DNA of 64,000 nt from Chryseobacterium formosense (lineage in GTDB: Bacteria > Bacteroidota > Bacteroidia > Flavobacteriales > Weeksellaceae). Below the pieces are notes generated by a model. That model worked only from the letters and a program-made list of their open reading frames with translations, had not been told where the DNA came from and ran no database searches. Location of the stretch: NCBI RefSeq assembly GCF_900116415.1, contig NZ_FPAP01000005.1, forward strand, positions 62,001 to 126,000, given 5' to 3'. Shown piece after piece: positions 27,362 to 36,916 of this stretch (position 1 is its first letter; each line of letters begins with the position of its first letter). The translations under genes were made by a program, and so were the position numbers.

Positions 27362-28861
27362 ATGAAAAAACTATCTTACATCTGTTTAGCTGCATTAGCA
27401 TTCGTCTCGGTATTATCTTGTGATGACGACTCTATGGAAATGCCACCAGAAGTTATTCCTGCGCCCGACATGATGGTCTATGGCTTGACCGACAATAATC
27501 AATTGGTCGCTTTCAACTCCAAAAATTCGGCTTCTTTTTCTTCCACAAAAACAATCATGGGAGTACCTTCCGGGGAAAAATTATTAAGCATAGACTTCAG
27601 ACCTGCTACAGGTGAGCTTTATGCAGTTTCGAATGCAAGCAAATTTTATATTATTAATACCTCAACGGGAAATACAAGACCTGTAAGTACAACCTCTTTT
27701 ACACCGGCAATTTCGGGAACGATTGCGTCAATCGATTTTAATCCAACAGTGGATCGTATCAGATTGGTTACCAATACAGGGCAAAATCTTCGTTTACATC
27801 CTGAAACCGGCGCTCTGGCTGCTACAGATACAGGAATTGCAACCTCCTCATCCATTACAGGAATTGCCTATACCAACAGTGTTTCCGGAGCCAGTTCAAC
27901 TATTTTATATGATCTTGATGCAACTTCAGGGAAATTATTTAAACAAGATCCTCCAAACAACGGAACTTTAGTTGAAGTCGGAAGTTTAGGAATAACCTTT
28001 ACAGGACAAGCTGCATTCGACATCAATCCTGATAACTCTGTTGCATTAATGGCTGCAACAACAGGAAGCCAAAACAGTCTTTATAAAGTTGATTTATCAA
28101 ACGGAAAAGCAACAAACATTGGAAATCTTTCACAAAAAATTTTAGATTTAGCCATTCCAACAAATCCGGTTGCTTATGCTGTAAATGATGCAAATGCCTT
28201 ACAAATTTTCAATCCTGAAAATCCACAGCCTGTAACCAAGACAATAACCGGGCTTCAAACCGGAGAAAATATTTTGGGCATCGATTTCAGACCATTAAAC
28301 GGACAGTTGTATGCTCTGGGAAGCTCAAGCAGAATTTATACGATTAATTTAGGGACAGGCGCAGCTACGGTTGTAGGAACTCAACTTCCTACTTTGCTTT
28401 CAGGAACTGAATTTGGTTTTGACTTTAATCCGGTTGTGGATAAAATCAGAGTGGTGAGCAATACCGGACAGAATTTAAGACTAGATCCTGTTACGGGAGG
28501 AATTACTGGGACCGATACCAATCTTAGCCCTACTCCAGTTGCGGTAAGTGCTGCAGCGTATACCAATAACTTCGCAGGGACAACGGCGACTGAACTTTTT
28601 GTAATCGACCACAATACGGATAAACTCTACTTGCAAAACCCGCCAAACGGAGGTATTTTGGTAGAAAGAGGTTCATTAGGAATCAATATTTCACAGGCAA
28701 ACGGATTTGATATTGGTAGTACAAGCCAAAAAGCATATCTGATGGCAACTGTAGGTACAGAAACAAAACTGTACACCGTAAATACAACTACAGGAGCTGC
28801 TGCTTCATTAGGAACTTATCCTAATCTTGTAAAAGGATTTACAGTCGGTTTAGGATTCTAA
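27362..28861 (+). CDS. Lipoprotein with two DUF4394 domains
   Basis: 499 residues. Lipobox VLSC puts the lipidated cysteine at residue 20; an acidic DDDSMEMPPE spacer follows. Two tandem DUF4394 domains fill the rest (about 37-270 and 270-499). Each has a YGLTDNNQLVAFN- or YAVNDANALQIFN-type start, then SIDFRPATGELYAV / GIDFRPLNGQLYAL, then DFNPTVDRIRLVTNTGQNLRL / DFNPVVDKIRVVSNTGQNLRL. This is an internal duplication of a probable propeller-like domain of unknown function. It is the only plus-strand gene between rpoC and ssrA and is monocistronic, facing the efflux operon across a shared hairpin. Confidence 0.85.
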   Translation: MKKLSYICLAALAFVSVLSCDDDSMEMPPEVIPAPDMMVYGLTDNNQLVAFNSKNSASFSSTKTIMGVPSGEKLLSIDFRPATGELYAVSNASKFYIINTSTGNTRPVSTTSFTPAISGTIASIDFNPTVDRIRLVTNTGQNLRLHPETGALAATDTGIATSSSITGIAYTNSVSGASSTILYDLDATSGKLFKQDPPNNGTLVEVGSLGITFTGQAAFDINPDNSVALMAATTGSQNSLYKVDLSNGKATNIGNLSQKILDLAIPTNPVAYAVNDANALQIFNPENPQPVTKTITGLQTGENILGIDFRPLNGQLYALGSSSRIYTINLGTGAATVVGTQLPTLLSGTEFGFDFNPVVDKIRVVSNTGQNLRLDPVTGGITGTDTNLSPTPVAVSAAAYTNNFAGTTATELFVIDHNTDKLYLQNPPNGGILVERGSLGINISQANGFDIGSTSQKAYLMATVGTETKLYTVNTTTGAAASLGTYPNLVKGFTVGLGF

Positions 28862-28887
28862 AAACAGACTTGATTTTCATATATAAA

Positions 28888-28920
28888 GAAGCCCGGAATA
28901 GATTTTCTATTCCGGGCTTC
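28888..28920. terminator. Two-sided terminator, DUF4394 / RND pump
   Basis: A perfect 15-bp stem (GAAGCCCGGAATAGA and TCTATTCCGGGCTTC) with a TTT loop, between the stops of two converging genes. T-runs are modest on either side, but the stem is very strong. Confidence 0.85.
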
Positions 28921-28949
28921 AACTATATAATGATAAATGAAAGAGAATT

Positions 28950-31900
28950 TTAAATAATTTCTTCGGTCTTCTTTGTTCGATTGAAAATCCAGAAGATGAT
29001 TGGGAAAATTAATAAGGTTAAAACCGTCGCTGTGATTAATCCTCCAATGATAACGATTGCTAAAGGTTTTTGAGATTCAGAACCAATTCCTGTAGATAGA
29101 GCGGCAGGTAAAAGTCCGATGGATGCCATTAAAGCCGTCATAATTACAGGTCTTGTCCTGGATTTTACTCCGTTAAGAACAGCTTCATCCAGTTTGAACC
29201 CATCTTTTATGTTTTGATGAAACTCTGTGATGAGAATTACTCCATTCTGAATACAGATTCCGAGCAAAGCAATCATTCCGACTCCGGCAGAAATTCCGAA
29301 ATTCATGTTGGTTACATGCAGTGCGATAATTCCGCCAATAAGCGCAAAAGGGACGTTTGCCAATACCAAGAATGAATCTTTCATGTTTCCAAAAAGAATA
29401 AACAACAGGAAGAATATTCCTAAAATACTGATAGGTACAATTTCCGTCAATCTTGCGGTTGCTCTTTGCTGGTTTTCAAACTGACCAGTCCACCCCACTT
29501 TATAGCCTTCGGGAATATCAATTTTTGCTACTTCTTTTTGCGCATCCGAAATCGTTCCACCCAAGTCACGGTCACGAATCGAGAATTTAATTCCGATATA
29601 ACGTTTAATATCATCTCGGTAAATAAACGCAGCGCCGTTATTTTTTTCAATAGTAGCAACTTCTTTCAACGGAATCATTGTTCCATCCTGTGTAGGGATC
29701 ATCAGTGAAGCCATGTCATTCTCATCTTTTCTATATTCGTGAGAATATCTTAAACGTATCGGAAATTTTCTTTCGCCGTCATACATTTCAGAAGCTGTTT
29801 TCCCACCAAAAGCCATTTCCAGAACGGTTTGTGCATCTTCCGGCATTACACCATACGCTGCCATTTTATTTCTGTCCCAGACGACATTTACTTCGGGCTG
29901 ACCGATATTTTTGATAATTCCGGCATCACGAACTCCGTCTACATCTTTGATTGATTTTAAAACTTTTTCTGCCAATTCATCCAAAGTATGAAGATTGTCG
30001 CCATAAATTTTAATACCATTTTCAGCCTTAAAACCTGCTACAGCTTCGGCAACGTTATCAGAAATCGGCTGAGAATAATTGAACGTAATTCCCTGATATT
30101 TGCTCAGTTTTTTATCAATTTCTTCGGTTAACTGTTCGTAAGTGATTTTTCGGGTCCACTCATCTTTAGCTTTAAGATTGACGGCGAACTGCACAAATCC
30201 AAATCCGTTCGGGTCGGTTCCGTCGTTGCTTCGTCCGGTTTGCGCCAAAACATTGGTTACTTCGGGAACGCTCATAATATCTTTCTTTAAAATATCTGCA
30301 GTTTTTAAAGATTCTTTTAAAGAAGAACTCATTGGCATTTCGGCGGTAATCCAGAGTGAACCTTCATTAAGTTGTGGTAAAAATTCTGTTCCTAAAAATT
30401 TCCCTGAGAATAAAGTAACGACAACAATTGAAACAGAAACAATTAAGCTTATCTTCTTATTTTTAAAAGTAAATCTGAATCCTTTTAAAACAATTCTGTC
30501 CCAGAAATTCACAAACGGATTGTTTTTCTCTCTTACATTTTTATTTAAAAGCAAATGCGTTAAGACTGGAACTAAAGTCAACGTAAAAATTAAAGCTCCT
30601 AACAAGGCAAAGCCTAAAGTAAATGCTAATGGTGAAAACATCTTTCCCTCTACTTTTTGGAATGCAAAAATGGGAATCAGGGAAGTAATGATGATTAATT
30701 TAGAAAAGAAAATCGCTTTTCCTAAGCCTGTTCCTGTTTGTTTAATCCAGCCCGCTTTTGCCATTTTATTGAATCTTTCATCGCCATATTTCTTGGCTTT
30801 ATGATCGAGCATTACAAAAATCCCTTCGACCATGACGACGGCTCCGTCAATGATAATTCCGAAATCGACTGCTCCGAGTGACAGCAAATTGGCACTCATC
30901 CCGCAAAGTTTTAGACATAAAAAAGCAAACAGTAGCGACAACGGAATAATAATGGAAACCGTAAGTGTCGTTCGCCAGTCTGCCATGAATATTAAAACAA
31001 TAACCGTAACTAGAATAATTCCTTCCAGTAAATTGTGCATTACCGTTTCTGTGGTAAAATCCATTAAGTTATCACGGTCGTAGAAAGTGACCATTTTGAC
31101 ATCTTTGGGAAGAATTTTTTCGTTCAGCTCTGCAATTTTAGCTTTTACACCCACCAAAACTTCACGCGGATTTTCGCCTTTTCGCATCACAACAATTCCT
31201 TCCACCGTATCATCCTGATTGTTTAATCCAGCCTGCCCCACTCTCGGTCTTGAACTTTCATGTACCTCAGCAACATTTTTTACCAAAACCGGATTTCCAT
31301 TATCATTGTGAATGGTAATATTGGCAATATCATCAGTCGACTGTACCAAACCAATTCCTCGAACGACATACGCTTGTCCGTTTTTTTCGATAACATCTCC
31401 ACCGACATTTAAGTTGCTTTTCGTCACGGCTTCATAAACCTGAAGCGGAGTCAAATTATATTTATCTAAAGCTCTCGGATCAATACTCAACTCAAAAACC
31501 TTATCCTGACCTCCGAAAACATTGATATCTGCAACTCCGGGAACTCCACGAAGCGCTCTGTCGATCACCCAGTTTTGTATTGTTAAAAGTTCACGCGAAT
31601 CTTTTTTCTTGCTTTCTAAAGTGTATCTGAAAATTTCTCCGGTTGGTCCGTAAGGTGGCTGAACTTCGGGATCAATTCCTTCGGGAAGACTTACGTTTCG
31701 AAGCTGGTTATTCACCATATTTCGGGCAAACATATCATCTACGCCGTCATCAAAAAGAATTTTGACAATGGAAAGACCAAACATCGTCGTACTCCTCACA
31801 CTTGTTTTTTTCTGAACCGGGCTCATTGCCAATTCAATCGGTGTGGTTACAAAACGTTCTACTTCTTCGGCACTTCTTCCGTCCCACTGAGTAATGATAA

Positions 31901-32051
31901 CGATTTGGGTATTGGTAACATCGGGAAATGCCTCAATCGGCATATTTTTAAAGCTGATAAATCCCGCCACTGCTAAAACAGCCACCCAAATAAAGGTAAA
32001 AGCTTTGTTTTTCAGTGAAAATGAGATTATATTTTTTATGAATTTGTTCAT
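28950..32051 (-). CDS. CzcA/CusA-type heavy-metal efflux RND permease
   Basis: 1033 residues with the full RND layout: N-terminal membrane helix, large periplasmic porter domain, central membrane helices, a second porter domain, and C-terminal helices. The HME signature DFG-x3-DGA-x3-VE is at residues 396-408 in TM4. That form is associated with divalent cations (Co/Zn/Cd), although copper/silver pumps are close relatives. It uses proton flow to expel metal through the adaptor and outer-membrane channel encoded upstream (32241-34675). The 189-base gap before it holds inverted repeats. Probably part of an operon with those two genes and under the two-component system upstream. Confidence 0.92.
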   Translation of the reverse strand: MNKFIKNIISFSLKNKAFTFIWVAVLAVAGFISFKNMPIEAFPDVTNTQIVIITQWDGRSAEEVERFVTTPIELAMSPVQKKTSVRSTTMFGLSIVKILFDDGVDDMFARNMVNNQLRNVSLPEGIDPEVQPPYGPTGEIFRYTLESKKKDSRELLTIQNWVIDRALRGVPGVADINVFGGQDKVFELSIDPRALDKYNLTPLQVYEAVTKSNLNVGGDVIEKNGQAYVVRGIGLVQSTDDIANITIHNDNGNPVLVKNVAEVHESSRPRVGQAGLNNQDDTVEGIVVMRKGENPREVLVGVKAKIAELNEKILPKDVKMVTFYDRDNLMDFTTETVMHNLLEGIILVTVIVLIFMADWRTTLTVSIIIPLSLLFAFLCLKLCGMSANLLSLGAVDFGIIIDGAVVMVEGIFVMLDHKAKKYGDERFNKMAKAGWIKQTGTGLGKAIFFSKLIIITSLIPIFAFQKVEGKMFSPLAFTLGFALLGALIFTLTLVPVLTHLLLNKNVREKNNPFVNFWDRIVLKGFRFTFKNKKISLIVSVSIVVVTLFSGKFLGTEFLPQLNEGSLWITAEMPMSSSLKESLKTADILKKDIMSVPEVTNVLAQTGRSNDGTDPNGFGFVQFAVNLKAKDEWTRKITYEQLTEEIDKKLSKYQGITFNYSQPISDNVAEAVAGFKAENGIKIYGDNLHTLDELAEKVLKSIKDVDGVRDAGIIKNIGQPEVNVVWDRNKMAAYGVMPEDAQTVLEMAFGGKTASEMYDGERKFPIRLRYSHEYRKDENDMASLMIPTQDGTMIPLKEVATIEKNNGAAFIYRDDIKRYIGIKFSIRDRDLGGTISDAQKEVAKIDIPEGYKVGWTGQFENQQRATARLTEIVPISILGIFFLLFILFGNMKDSFLVLANVPFALIGGIIALHVTNMNFGISAGVGMIALLGICIQNGVILITEFHQNIKDGFKLDEAVLNGVKSRTRPVIMTALMASIGLLPAALSTGIGSESQKPLAIVIIGGLITATVLTLLIFPIIFWIFNRTKKTEEII

Positions 32052-32062
32052 GATAGAAATCA

Positions 32063-32233
32063 GATGTTAGACTTTAGATATTAATTTAATATCTAAGTGT
32101 TTAATTTTATCTAAAGAAATTAAAACCATTAAGAGTCTGAAGCTCTCTGTTTTTGAAGTCAATATCGACAGGATAATAGCCAGAAAGTAATTAGCAAAAC
32201 TTCTATTTCACCTCAAACTTCTTAATGGTTTGG
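32063..32233 (-). repeat. Inverted repeats between RND permease and adaptor
   Basis: Two structures: a local stem AGATATTAA/TTAATATCT near 32077-32095, and a wide pair AAACCATTAAGA / TTCTTAATGGTTT spanning about 32126-32233. They could be transcribed within the operon and alter the ratio of permease to adaptor, or be copies of a dispersed intergenic element. Confidence 0.4.
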
Positions 32234-32240
32234 AAAAAAT

Positions 32241-33323
32241 TTAGTTGTTCAAAGAACGGTAGATTAATAATTGGTTATTGGTAATCACATTCTCTCCTTC
32301 TTTAAGACCTTCCGAAAGGTAAGTCACGTCTCCAAGCTGTTTTAAAACCTGAATTTCTTTAATTTTCACATCTGTTCTCGATTTAAAAACCACCACATAA
32401 CTTCTGTTGTCATCAAAAATCACAGCTTTTGAAGGAATCGAAAGAGCAGATTTACCCTCAGATTTTGAGACTTTTATCGTTGCTTTACTGTCCGGAATCA
32501 ACAATCCGTTTGCATTATCCAAAACTACTCTTGCCTGCATTGCGTTGGTTTGAGGATCGATAATTTTAAATATCTTATCGATTTTACCATCAAAAACTTT
32601 ATCCGGATAAGACAATGTGGAAACCTGAGCAGGCATTCCAAGGCTTATTTTATTGATATCAGATTCGTTGATATTCATAATTGCCCAAACGTTGGTCGTA
32701 TTGGCGACATCGAAAATATTTTCGCTTCGGTCACTTCTTAGCTGCATATCTTTATTAATGTCTTTATGTACAATATAACCGCTGATTGGTGCTAAAACAC
32801 TGTAAATATTTCCATTTTTCACATTATAAACCGTGCTTACTGCACTTGCTCTCTGGAGCTGGTCTTCTGCTTTCTGGAGCTGACTTTTTGCTTCGAGAAC
32901 ATCTCTTTCTGTGTTCAGTTTTCCTTCATACATTTCTCTGGCAACACGAAGATTGTTTTTGGCAACCAGCAAATCTGTTTTAGCATCACTTACATCTTTT
33001 TGAATTTCCGCCAATTCGGTGCTGCGGATGGTGGCTAAAACCTGTCCTTTTTTTACGTAATCTCCGAGCTCTACATTTACACTCATCACATTTCCGCCAA
33101 CCAAAGGGAAAACGTCAATGTATGAATTGGCATCTGCAGCTATTTTGCCGTAAAAGCTGTAAGAATCTTCTATTAATCTGTTTTCAACTTTTGCCGTGGA
33201 AATCGATTCAAGCATCGTATTGCTCAATTCAAAACCTTTTGGTTCGGGAGTTTTTGCAATTTCAGGCTTTGAACAAGACCATAAAAGGAAAGCTGAAAAT
33301 AAGGGTATAATTATTTTTTTCAT
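32241..33323 (-). CDS. RND efflux periplasmic adaptor, lipoprotein
   Basis: 360 residues, lipobox LWSC with Cys17. Membrane-fusion-protein order: half a barrel-sandwich (GGNVMSVNVELGDYVKKGQVLATI), an alpha-helical hairpin (about 110-165, LAEIQKDVSDAKTDLLVAKNNL), the returning lipoyl half (YSVLAPISGYIVHKD), a beta barrel and a membrane-proximal domain. It links the CzcA-type pump to a TolC-like channel. No His-rich or Met-rich metal-binding tail is visible, so the metal cannot be named. It is 110 bases downstream of the TolC-family gene. Confidence 0.92.
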   Translation of the reverse strand: MKKIIIPLFSAFLLWSCSKPEIAKTPEPKGFELSNTMLESISTAKVENRLIEDSYSFYGKIAADANSYIDVFPLVGGNVMSVNVELGDYVKKGQVLATIRSTELAEIQKDVSDAKTDLLVAKNNLRVAREMYEGKLNTERDVLEAKSQLQKAEDQLQRASAVSTVYNVKNGNIYSVLAPISGYIVHKDINKDMQLRSDRSENIFDVANTTNVWAIMNINESDINKISLGMPAQVSTLSYPDKVFDGKIDKIFKIIDPQTNAMQARVVLDNANGLLIPDSKATIKVSKSEGKSALSIPSKAVIFDDNRSYVVVFKSRTDVKIKEIQVLKQLGDVTYLSEGLKEGENVITNNQLLIYRSLNN

Positions 33324-33341
33324 TTTAGAATTTTTTTAATC

Positions 33342-33420
33342 CCGAAATTTCGGGACAAAGATTTTTTAAATAACATGCTGTTTTTAAGTTCGCAAAGGCG
33401 TTTCACTTAGCAAAGACCGC
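33342..33420 (-). repeat. Candidate dispersed intergenic element (CTTTGC type)
   Basis: The gap between the channel and adaptor genes contains, on the minus strand, CTTTGCTAAG ... CCTTTGCGAACTT, then a CCCGAAATTTCGGG palindrome (33343-33356). Such CTTTGC(T/G)AA strings look like the recurrent intergenic text of Chryseobacterium genomes. One copy in this window only. Confidence 0.4.
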
Positions 33421-33433
33421 AACATTTTTTACT

Positions 33434-34675
33434 TTAATAGAAGATTTTAGTTTGTACCAACTGATTAAGCCGTTCGGCAGACTGCATCAGTTCGTTTTTC
33501 ATATCATAGATCTGAAGTGCTGTCTGACGGTAACTTTCCATGAAATCGGTAAATTCGATTAAACTGATATTTCCGTTTCTGAAGTTTTTAAGCATTCCGT
33601 TGTAGACCAAATCGAGATTGCTTAGATCGGTCGCTTTTATTTCGGCTAATTGTTCGTATTGCGATTTCCAGATTTGAAAAGCCGATTCTACTTTGGTTTC
33701 CAAATCAAATTTCTGGAATTCTGCATTTTTCTGATTTTGCTTAATTGCATGATTGGCTTTCTCGACATTTCCTCTATTGTTTTTCCACAAAGGAATCGGG
33801 ATTCCCACTTTTAAATTGATTTCATTATTAAAAGTTCCTGAAGCCTGATCATATTCCATTCCCACATTCAAATCGGGAACATTCAACGATTTTTGCCATT
33901 GCGAATATAATTTGGAATTTTCAATCAGTTTTAGAATGAATAAATAATCGGCATTGTTTTCAAGCGCTTTTCTTTTCAATTCGGTTTCATCTCCGAAAGG
34001 TTGCGCAGCCAAAATGTCTTTCGCTTCTTCCTCTGAAATCTGAGGTTCTACTCCTTCTGAAATTCCTGTCAAAACTTTCAAAGCCTGTTTAAACTCCAGG
34101 AGATTCTTATTAATTTCAACCTTATCATTATTAAGTTGAATCACGATGCTCTGAAGTCTTACTTCATCCTTCAATGAAACATTTCCTTTTGCAGACTGTA
34201 CTTTATATGCCTTTAAAAGGTCATTCATGTAACCCAATTGTTTGTTGACATTTTCAAGCTTGAGTTTTTCGTAGTAAAGATTGTAGTAATTGGTGTGAAG
34301 CTGCGTTCTCAATTCAACCAAAAGTTGCGAAAACTGAAGTTGTGCCAGTTCTTTATTTGATTTAGCAAAGGCGATTTCATTTTTCTTTTTACCGCCCATG
34401 TAAATCAGTTGGGTAACTTCCAAACCTTTTGCTCTTCCTGCATCAAGAAATCTTTTATCTTCCGGATTATAGCCGTTGATATATCCGCTCATCTGCGGAA
34501 GCTCCCAGATTTTAGCCTGCAAAATATCTGCATCTGCCATATTGATGCTGTATTGCTCGGCAAGAAGCTGAAGATTGTTTTGCTGAAAGGCGTTTTCGCA
34601 CTCCAAAAGCGACATTTGCTGCTGCGCTGAAATTACCGAAGAAATTACAACGAACAGTCCTGCAATTTTGTTCAT
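33434..34675 (-). CDS. TolC-family outer-membrane efflux protein
   Basis: 413 residues from MNKIAGLFVV; the ORF could start 7 codons earlier, but this start begins a normal signal peptide ending ISAQ. Two TolC repeats with long amphipathic helices (LRTQLHTNYYNLYYEKLKLENVNKQLGYM and the matching region near residue 320, KVESAFQIWKSQYEQLAEI), and GIPIPLWKNNRGNVEKA in the second beta part. It forms the outer-membrane duct for the CzcBA pump. First gene of the efflux operon, 195 bases after the histidine kinase gene. Confidence 0.92.
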   Translation of the reverse strand: MNKIAGLFVVISSVISAQQQMSLLECENAFQQNNLQLLAEQYSINMADADILQAKIWELPQMSGYINGYNPEDKRFLDAGRAKGLEVTQLIYMGGKKKNEIAFAKSNKELAQLQFSQLLVELRTQLHTNYYNLYYEKLKLENVNKQLGYMNDLLKAYKVQSAKGNVSLKDEVRLQSIVIQLNNDKVEINKNLLEFKQALKVLTGISEGVEPQISEEEAKDILAAQPFGDETELKRKALENNADYLFILKLIENSKLYSQWQKSLNVPDLNVGMEYDQASGTFNNEINLKVGIPIPLWKNNRGNVEKANHAIKQNQKNAEFQKFDLETKVESAFQIWKSQYEQLAEIKATDLSNLDLVYNGMLKNFRNGNISLIEFTDFMESYRQTALQIYDMKNELMQSAERLNQLVQTKIFY

Positions 34676-34807
34676 TCTCTCAAATTTTGATGACAAAAGT
34701 GCGTTTGCTCGATTAAAACGAACTTAAATGAGGCTTAAAATAAAATTAAATTCTTGATTTGTCAATTGAAAACAAAATAATACTGATGAAAAACTCTCAC
34801 TGATTTT

Positions 34808-34852
34808 GGAGATTACGCTGATTTTAAATATGTGCAAAATCAGCGTAATCTG
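34808..34852. repeat. Perfect 16-bp inverted repeat, dispersed-element candidate
   Basis: AGATTACGCTGATTTT (34810-34825) and AAAATCAGCGTAATCT (34836-34851) flank a 10-base loop, in the gap between the kinase and TolC-family genes. It could act as a terminator-like barrier. Its text (AATCAGCGTAATCTGCG) resembles the degenerate hairpin at 48332-48391. Confidence 0.6.
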
Positions 34853-34870
34853 CGAGAAATTAAATTAAAT

Positions 34871-36235
34871 TCACTTATCAAAAGTAATGCTGAATTTATT
34901 TAAATTTTTTGAAAGTGAAGCGTAAGAAATTTCTGCACCGTGATATTCTAAGATTCTTTTGACGATTCTCAAGCCTAAACCGGAACCGGAAATATTCTGA
35001 GAGTTATTTCCACGCATAAAAGCTTCGAAAAGTTTGGGTTGCTCTTCTTCGGAAATCGTTTTACCTTCTGAAAGAATGTCAACCAAAAGATTTTTTTCAG
35101 TCTCTGTGATTAAAATTTTTGCATCGGCATTGTCTGAATAAACTGCTGCATTTTTAAGTAAATTAATAAAGACAATATCTAAAAGCGACTGAACTCCATT
35201 GATTGTAAGAAAAGCGTTTTCCTGGGTTTCTTCGGAAATGCCAAAATCCATTTTTAAATTAGGGTAACTTTTCTGTACCCTGTCGAAAGACTCAAAAATC
35301 ACTTCATCGATTCGTACTTCTTCGTAAATAGTCTGAATATTTTCTTTGTCGAATTTTGTGAGAAGCAGAAGTGAATTTGTAAGATCAGATAACTGATAAA
35401 CATCTTTCAACATCTGTTGTAATGCCGAAAGCGTATCGGGAGAGTGCTGCTCGAGTTTAATTAAATTTTCAAGCTGAAAAGCCATCCTTGTAATCGGTGT
35501 TCTGATTTCATGTGATGCACTTGCCGTAAAATCTTTTTGTGACTGGAAAACGTCATTTAACCTTGAAATCATCGTATTGAACGAATTGGCTAAAATACTG
35601 ATTTCATCATTCGACTGCTCCACCGGAATTTGTGTCGTGAGTTTATGAGCCGTAACCTCAGAAATTTCTTTATTCAGATCTTCTAAAGGCCGTAGAAATT
35701 TACCCATAAAATAATAGGAGAAAAATCCAATCAATAAAGTACAGGTAATAAAAGCAGTAATTAAAAGATATTTCAGATAGGCGAGTTTCGATCTTCCGTT
35801 GGTATCATAGGCGCTTGTAAGGATATAATAATTGTCACCGTTAATATTTTTCAATGAAGCATATACTTCCGGAATTGCTTCTTCTTTATAAACATCTTTT
35901 TTTTTGTCTAATTCTGACAATAAATTTTTGTCCCAGGTTACTTTTTGGTCTTTTAAGGTGCTGTAGATAAGTTCTTTTTGACCATTAAATATTAAAATGG
36001 TTTCATTGAGAAGAAAATTATCTGAGTTTTCATTGAAAAAAATAGGTGCTTCTTCCTCAAAATTTTTAGATTTTGAAATAAAATTGGTCGTAAATCCTAA
36101 CCGTCTTATAAACCGGTCTTTGAATTCTTCACGCCGGAAATCATCAAACGAAATATAAATGATGATGAGAACAATACCAAACAGCAAGGAAAACGACACA
36201 CTCAAAGTAAGCGCAATCTTTCTTTTTAAAGACAT
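34871..36235 (-). CDS. HAMP-domain sensor histidine kinase
   Basis: 454 residues: membrane helix at about 8-30, periplasmic sensor (about 31-150), second helix (about 155-177), HAMP (about 178-230), dimerisation domain with phospho-acceptor His242 (SHEIRTPITR), and an ATPase domain ending in the GSGLGLRIVKRILEYHG box. It follows its response regulator with no gap. Because the pair lies directly upstream of a metal-type RND operon, it likely senses periplasmic metal as CusS/CzcS do, but the sensor shows no clear metal ligands. Confidence 0.92.
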   Translation of the reverse strand: MSLKRKIALTLSVSFSLLFGIVLIIIYISFDDFRREEFKDRFIRRLGFTTNFISKSKNFEEEAPIFFNENSDNFLLNETILIFNGQKELIYSTLKDQKVTWDKNLLSELDKKKDVYKEEAIPEVYASLKNINGDNYYILTSAYDTNGRSKLAYLKYLLITAFITCTLLIGFFSYYFMGKFLRPLEDLNKEISEVTAHKLTTQIPVEQSNDEISILANSFNTMISRLNDVFQSQKDFTASASHEIRTPITRMAFQLENLIKLEQHSPDTLSALQQMLKDVYQLSDLTNSLLLLTKFDKENIQTIYEEVRIDEVIFESFDRVQKSYPNLKMDFGISEETQENAFLTINGVQSLLDIVFINLLKNAAVYSDNADAKILITETEKNLLVDILSEGKTISEEEQPKLFEAFMRGNNSQNISGSGLGLRIVKRILEYHGAEISYASLSKNLNKFSITFDK

Positions 36236-36916
36236 CTATAAAGGATTTAGATAATATCCGAAACCTGATCTCGTGTGAATCAGCTTCACTTTATATTCTT
36301 TATCGATCTTTTTTCTCAGGAAATTAATATAAACCTCAACTGTATTGGTATTGGTATTAAAATTATGTTCCCAAACATTTTCGGTAATCTGTTGCTTAGA
36401 AACCGTTCTTCCCTGCGCTTCTGCCAAATAAACCAAAAGCTGGAATTCTTTCAGTGTTAAAGCAATTTCGTTTCCTGCACGGAAAACTTTCTGTTCAGTT
36501 TTATTGATAATTAAATCATCAATTCTGATAATATCCAGATCCACGCTTTCAGAAGGTGCTTTTCTTCTTAAAAGAGAATTCATTCTCAATAACAATTCTT
36601 CGAACTGGAAAGGTTTCACCAAATAATCATCTGCCAATCTTGTGAATGCATCTTTCTTATCGGAAATATCGCCATAAGCCGAAATGATAATAATCGGTGT
36701 ATTTTTATCAAACGTACGGATGGTTTGGCAAACATCAAGCCCATTAATCTTCGGAACATTAATATCTAAAAGATACAAATCATAAGAACTGTTTTTAATT
36801 TGGCGAAGAAAAGTTTCACCATCATAAATCTTGTCACAATTGAAATTATTTGATTCTAAAAATTTACTCAGTTCGGCAGAAAGAATTAAATCATCTTCCA
36901 ATAAAAGAATATTCAT
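36236..36916 (-). CDS. OmpR-family response regulator
   Basis: 226 residues: receiver domain with acidic pair E7/D8/D9, phospho-acceptor Asp51 and Lys101 (VKPF), then a winged-helix DNA-binding domain (about 130-224) ending IHTRSGFGYYLNPL. Immediately upstream of its kinase (0-base gap), and both are upstream of the efflux genes, the usual arrangement of CopR/CusR/CzcR systems. Probable activator of the pump operon. Confidence 0.93.
   Translation of the reverse strand: MNILLLEDDLILSAELSKFLESNNFNCDKIYDGETFLRQIKNSSYDLYLLDINVPKINGLDVCQTIRTFDKNTPIIIISAYGDISDKKDAFTRLADDYLVKPFQFEELLLRMNSLLRRKAPSESVDLDIIRIDDLIINKTEQKVFRAGNEIALTLKEFQLLVYLAEAQGRTVSKQQITENVWEHNFNTNTNTVEVYINFLRKKIDKEYKVKLIHTRSGFGYYLNPL

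Noticed and set aside
30142..30804. 220-codon plus-strand open frame inside the RND permease gene
   Set aside because: Antisense shadow of a well-conserved gene, no family features, no promoter.
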